Assembly: GCA_022575985.1 (NCBI GenBank)
Contig: JAKSXM010000007.1
Span: 1,924,501-1,988,500 of the forward strand
From: Anagrus nilaparvatae
Lineage: Eukaryota > Arthropoda > Insecta > Hymenoptera > Mymaridae
Direction: 5' to 3'
Length of the DNA stretch: 64,000 bases
Below the pieces are notes generated by a model, which was given only the letters and a program-made list of their open reading frames with translations, was not told where the DNA came from and made no database searches. A program made the position numbers and the translations under genes. Shown here one piece after another: positions 1 through 10,759 of this stretch (position 1 is the first letter of the stretch; the number at the start of each line of letters is the position of its first letter).

Positions 1-318
1 CGTTTGTAAGACAGAAGTAAATAATATAGCTCGAAATTCCACAGCAGAGAAAATACTTTGAAACTGAAACTACAGTATTTGCAGGAAATTTTCAGAAAAA
101 TGTTATAATTTTTTTTCGCTTTAAAATACTGTGGGTTTTTCTGAAAAAATAAATAAAATATTATAAAATTTTGTTTACAAAATAACCTGAAAAATAAAAT
201 TTTAACAATTTTCAAAATTCCACAACAAACCTTTTTTTACGAAATTTTTTAAAAATCTATAATATAAATATTAAAAAAATCTTGTAAATTTTCTAATCTT
301 TATTAATATTTTTTTCAG

Positions 319-375
319 TCGAAGACATGATCAAAGAAGTAGACGTTAACGGCGACGGTCGAATCGATTTCGGAG
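319..375 (+). CDS. Calmodulin-like EF-hand protein, penultimate coding exon
   Basis: A 57-bp exon preceded by a pyrimidine-rich tract ending in CAG and followed by the donor GTAATA. After two bases that finish a codon begun upstream, it reads EDMIKEVDVNGDGRIDFG, a classic EF-hand calcium loop (D-V-N-G-D-G-R-I-D-F-G-E) with D, N, D and the closing E in ligand positions. The last base joins the exon at 4168 to give the E of the loop. The sequence resembles the fourth EF-hand of calmodulin but is not calmodulin itself. Earlier EF-hands must lie upstream of the window. Expected role: cytosolic calcium binding or sensing; the partner is unknown. Confidence 0.85.
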
Positions 376-2330
376 GTAATAATTTAATTTATTTTTCTCG
401 CTCACGTCCAATATAAACATTAAATTTTTCATATCATCTCGTATAATAATAATAATAATAAATTCAGTATCTTATAATGACAGAATCACACCAAAACTAT
501 CTTATTATAACAGACATATTTTTTTTTCTCCCTACAAATAAAAATATTATTTTACATATAAATCGAAATAACAACCTTGATTTTTTATTTTTTCATTTTT
601 TTTCTGCTGTACAAGGACATGGTATTGAGTATATTAATTGAAAATGACATTTTTAATTCATTGATTTTATCAAATAAATAAAAAAAATAATATTTTCTCT
701 TTCGATCTACTTGAATTCTAATTAATTTATACGGTTCTCAAGAAAAATATTATAGTGTCAATATTATTACATTTATGACGATGAAAGTATGTACTTAAAT
801 TTTATATTATTGTCTCAATACTAAAAAAAAAGTGCATTAAAAGTGTCTTTTATTTTTTTTTAAATATTATCTTTCAAGAAAGAAGTAGGAAAATTTATAA
901 GCAATTGAATCAGACGTTAGTATTGTAAAAAGTTTCTTTCTTTGAAGAAGAAAAGAAATAGTGCCCAAGGCAAATCAAAATAGACTTGTTCAACTTTCTG
1001 CTACTCGAACATACATTTTTTATCTTAAAAAAGACTATTTTCTTTCTTTTTTATGTATCCTCACACACACACACACATTGATAAAGTACAAATATTTATA
1101 TGAAAAAAAGCTTTCAGCGTCTTAAAGAACTGCACCAAATAATAGTAAACGGAACTTAAAACTTAAACTTTATATACATACGTGTCAGGTTCTTGAGACG
1201 TATTCGTCCTCTTTTCGCTGTTATACTTGTCATAGAAAATTATATTTTCGATATAATAATCATGTATGACACACAATACTATTCAATCAAAAAAATATAT
1301 CTTTTTCTTACTTCTTTTATTTAAGTATGTCAAAAAATTTAGATGAGTAAATGAAATTACATTTTTGTGATAAATTTTCATTTATTATTTTTAATGAATT
1401 TATTATATCATCATAACTAGCTAACTAAAATCAAACATTATATCTTAATAAACTTAGATTTATAAGTAGCATTACAAATGTGTTTATATACCATAACGTG
1501 TATAATAAACTTATAATACTCATCGTAATTTAATAAAACTTGACATGGTCTATTAAAAAGCATCCCGGAGTAATAAGCAGATTTGCGCAATGGACTGAAA
1601 TTTAAAAAAATTTCTCTGATCAGAATCGATTTTAAAAAAGCTCACTATATTCAATTTTCTTTAAAAATGTTCTGTAAAAATGTATCGACCTTAAATTTTC
1701 CCCTTTCCCAACCCTTACGTCCTACCTCTTGCAGTCCTTGGTAGACAACTGCAGTAATCCATTTTTATATCTATAGAATTCATCCTGTATTTAGTAACTT
1801 TTGTTATTATAAATCAATAAAATTACCAACAAAATTTTGTCTTGCGATTTTGTGGCCATATAAATAATAACTAAATTTAAAGTTAGATATAACATTCTAA
1901 CAATTATTTCATTATCAGTGTGAACGTCAAATTTAATTTAAAATTCATAAATAATTTCAATTATTTATAGTAACTTACTTTTAAAGAAAAAATTAAAGGA
2001 GTTAGTTTAAAATAAATGTAATTTAATTACATGAATTTTATGAATAATTCCTTTTAAATGATAAATTTTGAATAAGCGAAATGTTTTAATAAAAAACCAC
2101 AAGGTTGTTCCTTTGATTAAAGTTTAATTGCTAAACATTTGGTCATCTTTTTAATTAATAAACGCTAAATATTTATAAAGTGATAAAAGCGTAAAGCAAT
2201 AATAAAGTACTAAAAAACGATGTAAAAGAAAATACGGGGAAGGTGAAGCAAAAAAAAATCTTTGATAGAATTTAGCGTCTTTCATTTATTTAAAATCCCT
2301 GTATTTTAATGTTTTTTATTTTAAAAATCC

Positions 2331-2368
2331 CTTTCGAAATAGAAATGACTTTTGACTTGTATATAAAA
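2331..2368 (-). repeat. Dispersed TTGCGAGA-family motif, degenerate copy
   Basis: On the minus strand it reads AAAAGTCATTTCTATTTCGA. It shares the AAAAGTCATTTC half with the other copies but has TTTCGAAA where they have TTGCGAGA. Confidence 0.4.
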
Positions 2369-2924
2369 AATCGTATATAAAAAATTGAATACCTGAAAAA
2401 AAAGCACTGATTTAACTGTTACTTTGTATGGTTTTTATTTTAATTAAATAATTTAAACTTTAACAAGTTCCATGTGTGCTTGATAATTTAGGATGAGCGA
2501 TGCTAGTCATTTATCGAGTATCGATGGTATCCATATTCTATCCAAAAATATCGATATTTTTTAGTATCGGTGTACTCAGATTAATCTCTGTTATACTCTA
2601 ATCGATATCAAAGTTTTTAAAGAATGTTAGCAGAAGACAGAAGCTTTTCTAATGATCAAAACAGATAAGATAATTTTTCACAAGTAAATAAAATGATATT
2701 TTTTTTTAATTACTAAAACAATTTTTTTTCCTTTTCTGAGAAATATTTATTAACAAAATTTATAAAATAATTTTCTATAGGCTGAAATTTATATTTTGAA
2801 AAGCAATCGAGACGTTTAGAATAGTTAACTTCCTATCTAGGGCACAATTAAAAATCATCGTCATTAAATTTCGAGCTAAATTTACGCAAAGCCCCACAAG
2901 TATTTTAATTATTTTTCATGTTAA

Positions 2925-2967
2925 AAATTTTTTCTCGCAAGAGAAATGACTTTTGAACTTTATATAG
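2925..2967 (-). repeat. Dispersed TTGCGAGA-family motif
   Basis: On the minus strand TATATAAAGTTC is followed by AAAAGTCATTTCTCTTGCGA and then GAAAAAA. It is one of the best matches to the family consensus. Confidence 0.6.
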
Positions 2968-4167
2968 GGTATTCTGTTTTGCAAATTTGAGTCATTAATT
3001 GTAAAACATTAATTATTTATTAGCTTTTAATAGCGTTTGTAGCGTTTGTACAAATAATTGACTTTTAAGATGCTTTTTCAATCTCATGATAGGGTATTGC
3101 AATTATTTCTATAAGAATAATAATGCTCTTCACAATAGGCTAAAATTAAATTAGAGGTACTCTTAATACACTGCATACGATACTGTATGTAAACTTTATA
3201 ACGCCGAACAGGAACAGTCCCAAAATATCACTTTTATAATTGACTATCTAGCTTATAGAATGTTAACACAAGCATGATCTAAAAACCAAAAATAAATCTA
3301 ATTCCTATTTCATTATATATTTGAGATTTCACAATTTAATTTTACCACAAAAAAAGACAAACAAACGATTTATTACTCCACATTTTACTATCATTTCTTC
3401 ATATTTATACAAGATTTCTGTACAGAAATATAATGGTTTCCTCTTGAGAGTTTTACTTCTTTTACTTGGTTATTATGTATTTTTTTACATCTCACCTGCA
3501 GCTTTTTAAATTATCCTATTAGTATCCCAAAAAATCGAACTCTTCTTAATATATCAATTTGTTCATCATGTAATTTTCTTTTTGTTGCTGTTTTTACAGA
3601 TCTACGAAGGACTTATTAACTATATTTAAGTGCTAGATTGTTTTCGATAAAGTTATTACACAAATAAACTAAGCACACAAGTTGGCGATTCATTTTTGTA
3701 TATGTATTTGCAAAAATTATTTTAAAAATTAAAAATAATTATTGAATTAGGAAAATGGTATTAGAAAAAATAGTAAGAAAAATTGATCATTTGGAAATAA
3801 ACGCTTAATAGATACACCACACCTGAAGAGTACTTTAGTTTAATGAAAAAAAATTATAGGGCTTATAATTTAGGTAGTAGTGATCATCTAGAGGGGTAAC
3901 AGTGATGGAATTTACTTATCAAAAAATCATGCAATTAAACTTGTAATCTTAATTAATGTTCACAGCTTAAAGTTAACTTTGGAGAGTAAAAATCACTTAA
4001 GTTTGCAATTGCAAGAAATAAGTTTCATGCTATTTTAATTTGAACAAAGTTTATAAAAAAAATATTTACCCACTCTTTAGTAGCTAATCTTTTACTATAA
4101 CGCCCAATATAATATATGAATGTATCAAAAAAATTACAAAATTGAAATAGTTATGCTTTATTTACAG

Positions 4168-4262
4168 AATTCGTACGTGCATTATGTGAACCTGGCAACG
4201 ACGACGACGATACCGAAGAAGATGAAAGCGAAGAACTCCAATCACCAATTCAAGAAGAATGA
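4168..4262 (+). CDS. Calmodulin-like EF-hand protein, last coding exon
   Basis: The exon follows acceptor TTTACAG and continues the EF-hand in frame (E-F-V-R-A-L-C-E-P), then runs into an acidic tail of about 22 residues, rich in D and E (G-N-D-D-D-D-T-E-E-D-E...), ending Q-E-E and TGA. Calmodulin stops a few residues after its fourth EF-hand, so this acidic extension marks a divergent family member. Joining 319-375 to this exon gives an uninterrupted frame, which supports both splice sites. Confidence 0.85.
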
Positions 4263-4404
4263 CAAAAAAAAACTAAAAATATATTTACATTCATAAAAGC
4301 TTTGACCTCTCTGAATTAAATTATTCATGTGTTAATACGTTTAATTTTATCAAGACATAAAAATATATATAAACTATAAAAATCTAAAGATTCAAAATCA
4401 ATGC

Positions 4405-4410
4405 AATAAA
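4405..4410 (+). terminator. Polyadenylation signal, calmodulin-like gene
   Basis: AATAAA lies 143 bases after the stop codon and is the first perfect hexamer noticed in the 3' flank. Confidence 0.5.
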
Positions 4411-7400
4411 GAATGATTTAAAGATATAAAAAATGGAACATTTACGACTTATATAGAGAGAGAAAATGTAAATCTATTAAAAGATTCTAATATCCATGTT
4501 CGTTTAAAAACTGAATATATTTGACATTAAACATTGATTTTTTTTCCTATAACTGGAGTTAAAATCTTTATGATAGGCATAGATAATTATTAAAATTTAC
4601 AATGATGGGTGATAAATATTTTAATAATCATTAAAAAATTTTACTCCAGTCGTATATTCATTTTAGATTTTCACATACTTAATTATGATTGAAATTTTTG
4701 CAGTTCGTTAAAACAAGTTAAACTTAGATATTGCATTTAACAAAATAGGGAAAAATTGAGGGTAAGTGAATAAAAATTTTAAGCAAAGTAAAATAATAAT
4801 TGAAATATTTCGATGGACATCTTTTAGTCTATAGAATCAAAAATATTAATTATGTAAGTTCAGATTTTACAAAATATTATTTGAAAATGAAGATGCCTTT
4901 TTATATTTTATTAAAAAATAATTTTTAATCTGATCTTATTTCAAAAATTATATTAATTACTTGTGTATAAACGCTAATTTTGGATTTAATTTTCCAAAAA
5001 ATAAGATCCTCAAAAATGTAACCTGCAATAAAATTTATTCAAAATACTGCCTATTAATTAAAGTTATTACTGACATTATTTCAATTAATTAAATTCTTAA
5101 AACAGTATTTTCTGAAAATAATAAAAAATGTTAATAAACATAAAACTTAAAAATATTTAAAAATTTTTCCACACTAAATAATATTAAATAATTCTATGCA
5201 ACGTTGATAAATTAAATGTAAAATACTTAATCTAAAAAAAGTTTATAAATAATAAAATCTGTAATAATAATATTAAAATTTTTTAATTCTTTAATAATCT
5301 TACAATATTAAAAAATATTAATTAAGGATAAAATGACTCGTAAAATGAAAAATATTTGAATAAGTAAGAAGTATGTAAAATATTTTATAAAAAATAATTA
5401 ACCATTATCATGATAACTTGATTGAAATGTCGATAAGTACTGTAAAAATATTTTCGATTTTCATTTCAATTTTTGTGAGGGATTGACATGAAAAATTTAT
5501 AATTAGTAGCATTGAAAAATATGAAACATTTTATTTTAACATGCCTCGAAGTAACGTACGAAATGAAATTTTCGAATGGAAAAATGATTGATGTAAGTAA
5601 AAGGAAGCGAATTAGCTGAATATATGTCGACAGTTGTATTCATTTCCGAAGTAAACTGCCTCTGATATTTAAATAAGCTTCATAAAATTTAGTTACTACA
5701 AAATTAACTTTATTTTACTTCGATTAACCAAATTAATCAAAAGAAAATATGATAATGGTTCATTATTTTTTAAATGAATTAAAATATGAAATCAAATTTT
5801 ACTTCAAAATGTAACAATGTAAAGTAATTTAAGACTTCTAATTCTATAAATTTGCTATATTACATAAGTTTTTAATTAAGAAAAATTTTAAATCATTTTC
5901 TTGATATTAAAAGTTTTAAAATTTAAATGTCTGATGAATAGTTCTTAAGAAATGAGTCATTTTTAATGTAAGAAAAAGTATTATAAATACAAATTTGACA
6001 CGTAAAAAAATATATTAGAAAAATACGCAAATGGGAATGAAGCTTTAATTTTATTATTATTTTAAATTTTTAGGCTGTATATTATCTACATTATATATAA
6101 AAGATCGGTTTCTGCAAATGAAAAAAATGTACAAAGAATAAGATGAATTAAGTATTTTCAAATTTATAAGTTTAATAATTTTTTTTGGCAGTATGAATTA
6201 AATTTTTTTTAAATGAAAGTTTATATTTGTAAAATTACTTTCGAGTCACAGACTCATTCTACAGAATCATAAGGTCGACTGAAATAAGCAAGCACAGCGT
6301 AGAAATCGAAACATCAATAATCTGTTTAAATTCCAACAAACATTTACATATTCATGTTGCATATTCCTCAATTTTCTTTAATTCGTCAATAAAGTCGAAT
6401 GAATAAAATGTTTTCATAGCAGCACATGCAGCATATGCATATTATTACTAAAAAACGTTGGTAAAGTTTGTCTACTAAATGTAATAACACTTTGTTTAAT
6501 TTATTCCTTGAGTAAAAATTCTGTCTAAAATACGTTTTTGGTCATCTATGGATTATGAGACCTTGATTTTAAAATTCAGTGACCAGAAAATCGTACCCTG
6601 GATAGATTGTGAACTCAAAATATAAATTAAACATAGTGTTATCACTAAGGTTATCACATTTAGAACTAACGTATACCAACTTCACCGAAGTCTCGTAGCA
6701 AACGTGTTTTCTTGTTATGCTCTTGATCTATGCTTTTTTAATATCGTCTATGTGTATGGTGATACGGTGAAAAAATTTTATTAATTTTTGAAGTCCGAAA
6801 AATAAGCTAAATTATTGGTCCCTTTTTTAAATCAGAATTAATTTTTATCTTATAAATAATAATAATTAGCTGTATCTTAATTTTCAAGATAAAATTAGAT
6901 TCGATATAAAATATGAAATTTAAAATATAAAATTTAATTCGTTTAGAGTTACCATTTTCAGATATTATGAAACTAGCCTGACAATTTTTCAATTCCAAAT
7001 GTTGGGATCATAGCATGAATAAAGTTGTATTATACTTGAATTGCATATTTAATGCATGGTAAATTACAAAAGGTAAAAAGACAAAATTAAATGATATAAA
7101 TTGGCCTTTTAATGTTTCACTATTGAATATTTGTATTTATGAATGCAATATTGGAACCCATAAATGAATGTGTAAAATTCAGACCATCATAAACTAAATA
7201 GTCTGATACCTTGTGCTTACAATTTACAAGCCGATTAAGTCATTCTGTAGAATCAGTCTCAATTTGAAAAACTTTATGTCGGAAATTCACGCACAGCACG
7301 AAAAAAAAAATGAAAATTGTTAATTCAAAAAACTTTTAAATACTGTACTGTTCTAATCTCTTACAGTACCTTCATAAAACTAATATTTGAATAAAAGCTT

Positions 7401-9026
7401 TAATTATAATTTAATTAAAAATTGTTTTATTCAAAAACGTAAAAAAGTTTTAATAAAAAAAAAATTAGTTATCTAGAATATATAACCCAAATATTAAACT
7501 TTTTCTAAAAAAAAATATTTTCTTTTTTTTTCAAACATAAATATTTCAATTAAAATAAAAACATATTTTCTGTACGTTAAATTATTTGATTTTAAGCTTT
7601 TAGAGGATTAATGTTTTAATTACATACATACGTAAAATTATAATATAAAATACATGTTAATACCTTCTATATAAATAGGAATTTAAGCTAAAATCTCAGT
7701 ATAAATAAATAGTAAAAAATTTTTAACTTATTACTTGTATATGTTTCGTATTACTGTCGTATAAAACAACAGAGTTTACATTTCATGCCTGAAATTCATT
7801 CTTTATATTGTATTATAAATATAATAAATTTTTAATATATTCTGTAAACTTACAGCCTATGGCTGACTAATAATTGACTCGCTCTACTAGAAAAAATGTT
7901 AAGAATCAAAAATTTTCAAATTATTTAAAATAATTGAGTATATTTTTGATTTATTGTCTATAAAAAATATTATGTAAGTAAAATAGCACCAAATAGACAG
8001 TTTTTTATTACAGTATCCACTCTAAGAAAATTATTTTATCAAGAATTTTCTAATAAACATAAAATCCAAACTATATATAAAAATTGATTCTGTATAAATT
8101 TATTAGGTGTTATAAAAAAAAGTTGTAAACATGAAAAATGTATTATATCATAAAAAATGAAAAAAAAATCAACAATTACTGCAAGTACATAAATAAGATA
8201 CTTGAAGTACTAAAAGGCATAAAATACAAGCTTTTAAACTAAATACGTCTCTTCTATATACTGAAAATTGTTTTTAAGGACTCGGGTTCGAGTGTATAGA
8301 AAGTTTTCAAGGAGTTATACAAATTTTCTATTTAATGTTCTTTAAATAGTATAGGTAATTACTAATATATATTTAATAATGTCATTTAAATTAATATTAT
8401 TTTAATTTGTGCATTTTATTTATAATTCTAAAAAAATTGAATTTTGCAAAATTTTTTATTTTAGAAACGAAATTATAATTTAAAAAAATATTTGACTCTT
8501 ATTTATTCGGCCTAATTGCGTAAATGTAACAAAAATCTCTAGTCATTAAGTAAATAAGAAAGAAAGAAAAAAAAAATTTTTAAAGACTGTGGAATATATA
8601 ATTATAAATAAATTATTTAATGGGAATTGTAAGTATTGTATATTTAAAAAAAGAAATATTCTATTTAAATCTATCGCTCTATTTAATTACGTATTTAAAT
8701 TAATAAAAATATCATATTTGGTTAAGAATTACCAAAATTAAATATGATATTTTTAATAAATAATTGTAAAAAAAAAGAAAATTATAAAAAGTGATTTTTA
8801 CAATTTATATAATAATAATAATAATCTTAAATATTTCATGCATATCATACGTTAATCTAAAATTATATAAACAAAATTTTAAATAAATATATTTAAATCT
8901 TTCAACAAAATATTATGTAATTAACTTTTCATTATAAGTCAATAAAAAAATTTTAAAAACTATTTCATACTTTTATTTTTATAAAACCAATGCAACTTTT
9001 AAAATAAACATTCAAACTTTTTTCAG
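4411..9026. other. AT-rich intergenic DNA
   Basis: No credible coding sequence on either strand; the only longer ORF (6807-6998 minus) is K/I/N-rich and low-complexity. The one structure noticed is a degenerate inverted pair bracketing 6249-7262. Confidence 0.6.
6249..7262. repeat. Possible old element with degenerate terminal inverted repeats
   Basis: AGACTCATTCTACAGAATCA near 6250 has a degraded inverse partner near 7240, whose complement reads AGACTGATTCTACAGAATGA. Similarity extends weakly for about 50 bases into the interior, including GTCGACTG against ATCGGCTTG and AAGCACAG against AAGCACAA. No ORF or target duplication is seen. This could be the remains of a roughly 1 kb DNA transposon. 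Confidence 0.3.
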
Positions 9027-9111
9027 ATGGGAAAAGTTAAGTTTGATAATTGGCTTGGAGCTTTAAGAAAATTTAACGAGGTGCTATTGCATTTCTTTGC
9101 GATAAAACAAG
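9027..9111 (+). CDS. Orphan candidate exon, unknown product
   Basis: An 85-base open block directly after a T-rich tract and CAG, ending at donor GGTAAATC. It reads MGKVKFDNWLGALRKFNEVL then LHFFAIKQ, with a balanced composition unlike the low-complexity chance ORFs nearby. I do not recognise the protein and no partner exon was found on either side; the Helitron begins 145 bases downstream. It may be an internal exon of a gene whose other exons are outside the window, a relic, or chance. Unspliced, the frame stops after six more codons. Confidence 0.3.
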
Positions 9112-9296
9112 GTAAATCAACTAGTGTTTAAACAAAAAATTTATATACGTCTTTCTTTTATTTAAACAGCTAAAGTTTAAAATTTCGATTTCGCGAAGCT
9201 TTCCAAGTAGAAGTCTCTAATAGCAAAAGTATCATGTTGATATATAATAATAATATCTCTATATATTATAAAGTTAAAACCGCCGCCGCCGCTGTC

Positions 9297-10015
9297 GCAT
9301 GAGCCCTTTGTGCCAATGGACCTATTGTGCCAAAATGGACCATTTGTGCCAATGGACCTTTTGTGCCAAAATGGACCTTTTGTGCCGATGGACCTTTTGG
9401 GCCAAATTGGACCTTTTGTGCCAAAATGAACCATGTCGCATGAGCCCTTTGTGCCAATGGACCTTTTGTGCCAATGGACCTTTTGTGCCAATGGACCTTT
9501 TGTGCCAAAATGGACCTTTTGTGACAAAATGGACCTTTTGTGCCAATGGACTTTTTGTGCCAAAATGGACCTTTTGTGACAAATTGGACCTTTTGTGCCA
9601 ATGGACCTTTTGTGCCAATGGACCATTTGTGCCAAAATGGACCTTTTGTGCCAATGGACCTTTTGTGCCAAAATGGACCTTTTGTGACAAAATGAACCAT
9701 GTCGCATAAGCCCTTTTTGCCAATAGATTTTTTGTGCCAAAATGAACTTATTGTGCTAAAATTATTAGCTAATGGACTAATTGTCTTTTGTAATTTATGG
9801 CCCATAGATTTTTTGGGTTAAAATGGACCTTTTGGACTATTTTGTAGGAAAAAATGTATTTTTAGGGTCGCACGTGTAGATCATTGCTCATCTAAACTAT
9901 ATTCAACTATAGCCAAAGTAAACCTATTAAGTTAAAATGGACCTTTTGGGCCAATATGGTCCTTTTGGGCCAAAGTAAACCTATTGGGCCAATGTAGTCC
10001 TTTTAGGCCAATGTG
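9297..10015 (+). repeat. Helitron minisatellite, mixed 17- and 19-bp units
   Basis: More than twenty units of two types: GGACCTTTTGTGCCAAT (17 bp) and GGACCTTTTGTGCCAAAAT (19 bp). The array is dense at 9301-9725 and decays into TTTTGGGCCAA-type copies up to about 10015. A longer-order mark, GTCGCATGAGCCC, recurs at about 9294 and 9434 and, altered, at about 9702. The mixed lengths and absence of stop triplets keep several frames open on both strands, which creates 130-190-codon ORFs here that are artefacts, not genes. Confidence 0.9.
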
Positions 10016-10127
10016 ATAACACTTCAACCACTGTCACGTGAAACATTTGGGTCAAAACGAACAAAATACACCTTTCAGGCCAACATAGAACCATTTTCAC
10101 AATACTTCAGTCACTCTACGGGGGTTG

Positions 10128-10161
10128 GCGCGCGAAGCGCGCAGGGGGCGGAGCCCCCTAG
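10128..10161 (+). repeat. Helitron 3' terminal double hairpin
   Basis: Two back-to-back perfect hairpins: GCGCGC-GAA-GCGCGC (10128-10142) and GGGGGC-GGA-GCCCCC (10144-10158), followed at once by the CTAG end. A 3' hairpin just before CTRR is the hallmark Helitron termination signal; the doubled form is notable. Confidence 0.75.
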
Positions 10162-10250
10162 TAATAATATAATAATAATAATAATAGTTTATTTGCAGCC
10201 ACAAAAAATTGATACAAAGTAATACTAGTACAAGTTGAAATCATTGAAAA
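10162..10250 (-). mobile_element. LINE 3' tail, minus strand (truncated)
   Basis: On the minus strand this reads TTTGTATCAATTTTTTGTGG, then CTGCAAATAAACTATTATTA and more TTA units. A polyadenylation-like AATAAA followed by a (TTA)n tail is typical of insect non-LTR retrotransposon 3' ends. No coding part is recognisable. The Helitron appears to have landed in the TAA/TTA tract of this tail. Confidence 0.45.
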
Positions 10251-10621
10251 ATTACAAATGAAGCATAAATCCAGTATGTAACATATTTATATCAAATAGC
10301 TATTTTATTTGATAGCTTTTAACTAAAAAACATAGTAATCAAAAATATTTTCTTCTTTCTTTTTTGGCTACATAATATAAAAATAAAGTTATTATATTAA
10401 TAACAATAACAATAGTCTTAGCGCCAAAAAGAAAACCTACTCTGTTTTATCATATTATAATTATCACTCAAGCAATTCTATTTACATTGAAATTTCTACT
10501 TTATGAACAGTTTGCTATTTATCTCTATTTCTTTCTTATCAGCTGCAGTTCAGCTGCAGTTTTCAATATTTACTTGTAAATTATTGTAAATACTTATCTA
10601 CATATATTATATTATCTTCTC

Positions 10622-10624
<3 letters not shown>

Positions 10625-10653
<29 letters not shown>
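10625..10653. repeat. (TA)n microsatellite
   Basis: About 14 uninterrupted TA units just upstream of the LINE ORF1. Confidence 0.9.
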
Positions 10654-10658
<5 letters not shown>

Positions 10659-10759
10659 TTAATAACTCTCTATATTAATATATATGTATACATTTATTTA
10701 TGTTAAAGCTATAAGAAATTTTTTTCTCATAAATTACATAAAAAATAATTATCTTTATA

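Larger units (their letters stand above)
376..4167 (+). other. Intron of the calmodulin-like gene
   Basis: About 3.8 kb of AT-rich intron bounded by GTAATA and TTTACAG. It contains an AAT repeat (about 442-461), a short CA repeat (1062-1076), a cluster of TATCGAT-like motifs (2513-2612) and two minus-strand copies of the dispersed TTGCGAGA motif. The only longer ORF (3321-3509) is low-complexity and hydrophobic and is not credible as a gene. Confidence 0.7.
9256..10161 (+). mobile_element. Non-autonomous Helitron with both ends
   Basis: A 906-bp element. The left end starts TCTCTATATATTATAAAG, the TC start and TATATTATAAAG form common in animal Helitrons. The right end carries two GC-rich hairpins and finishes CTAG. 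The flanking bases are A (9255) and T (10162), as expected for Helitron insertion between A and T with no target duplication. The interior is mostly a GGACCTTTTGTGCC minisatellite. There is no Rep/helicase ORF, so it would depend on an autonomous partner. The intact ends suggest a fairly young insertion. Confidence 0.75.

Noticed and set aside
3321..3509. 62-codon plus-strand ORF in the calmodulin-like intron
   Set aside because: Hydrophobic, low-complexity, no splice or start context; chance ORF.
8275..8300. B-box-like GGGTTCGAGT
   Set aside because: No A box or cloverleaf upstream; only a short palindrome CTCGGGTTCGAG.
9177..9805. Overlapping ORFs of 133-187 codons on both strands
   Set aside because: They all arise from the stop-free Helitron minisatellite; repetitive peptides, no conserved domain, several frames open at once.
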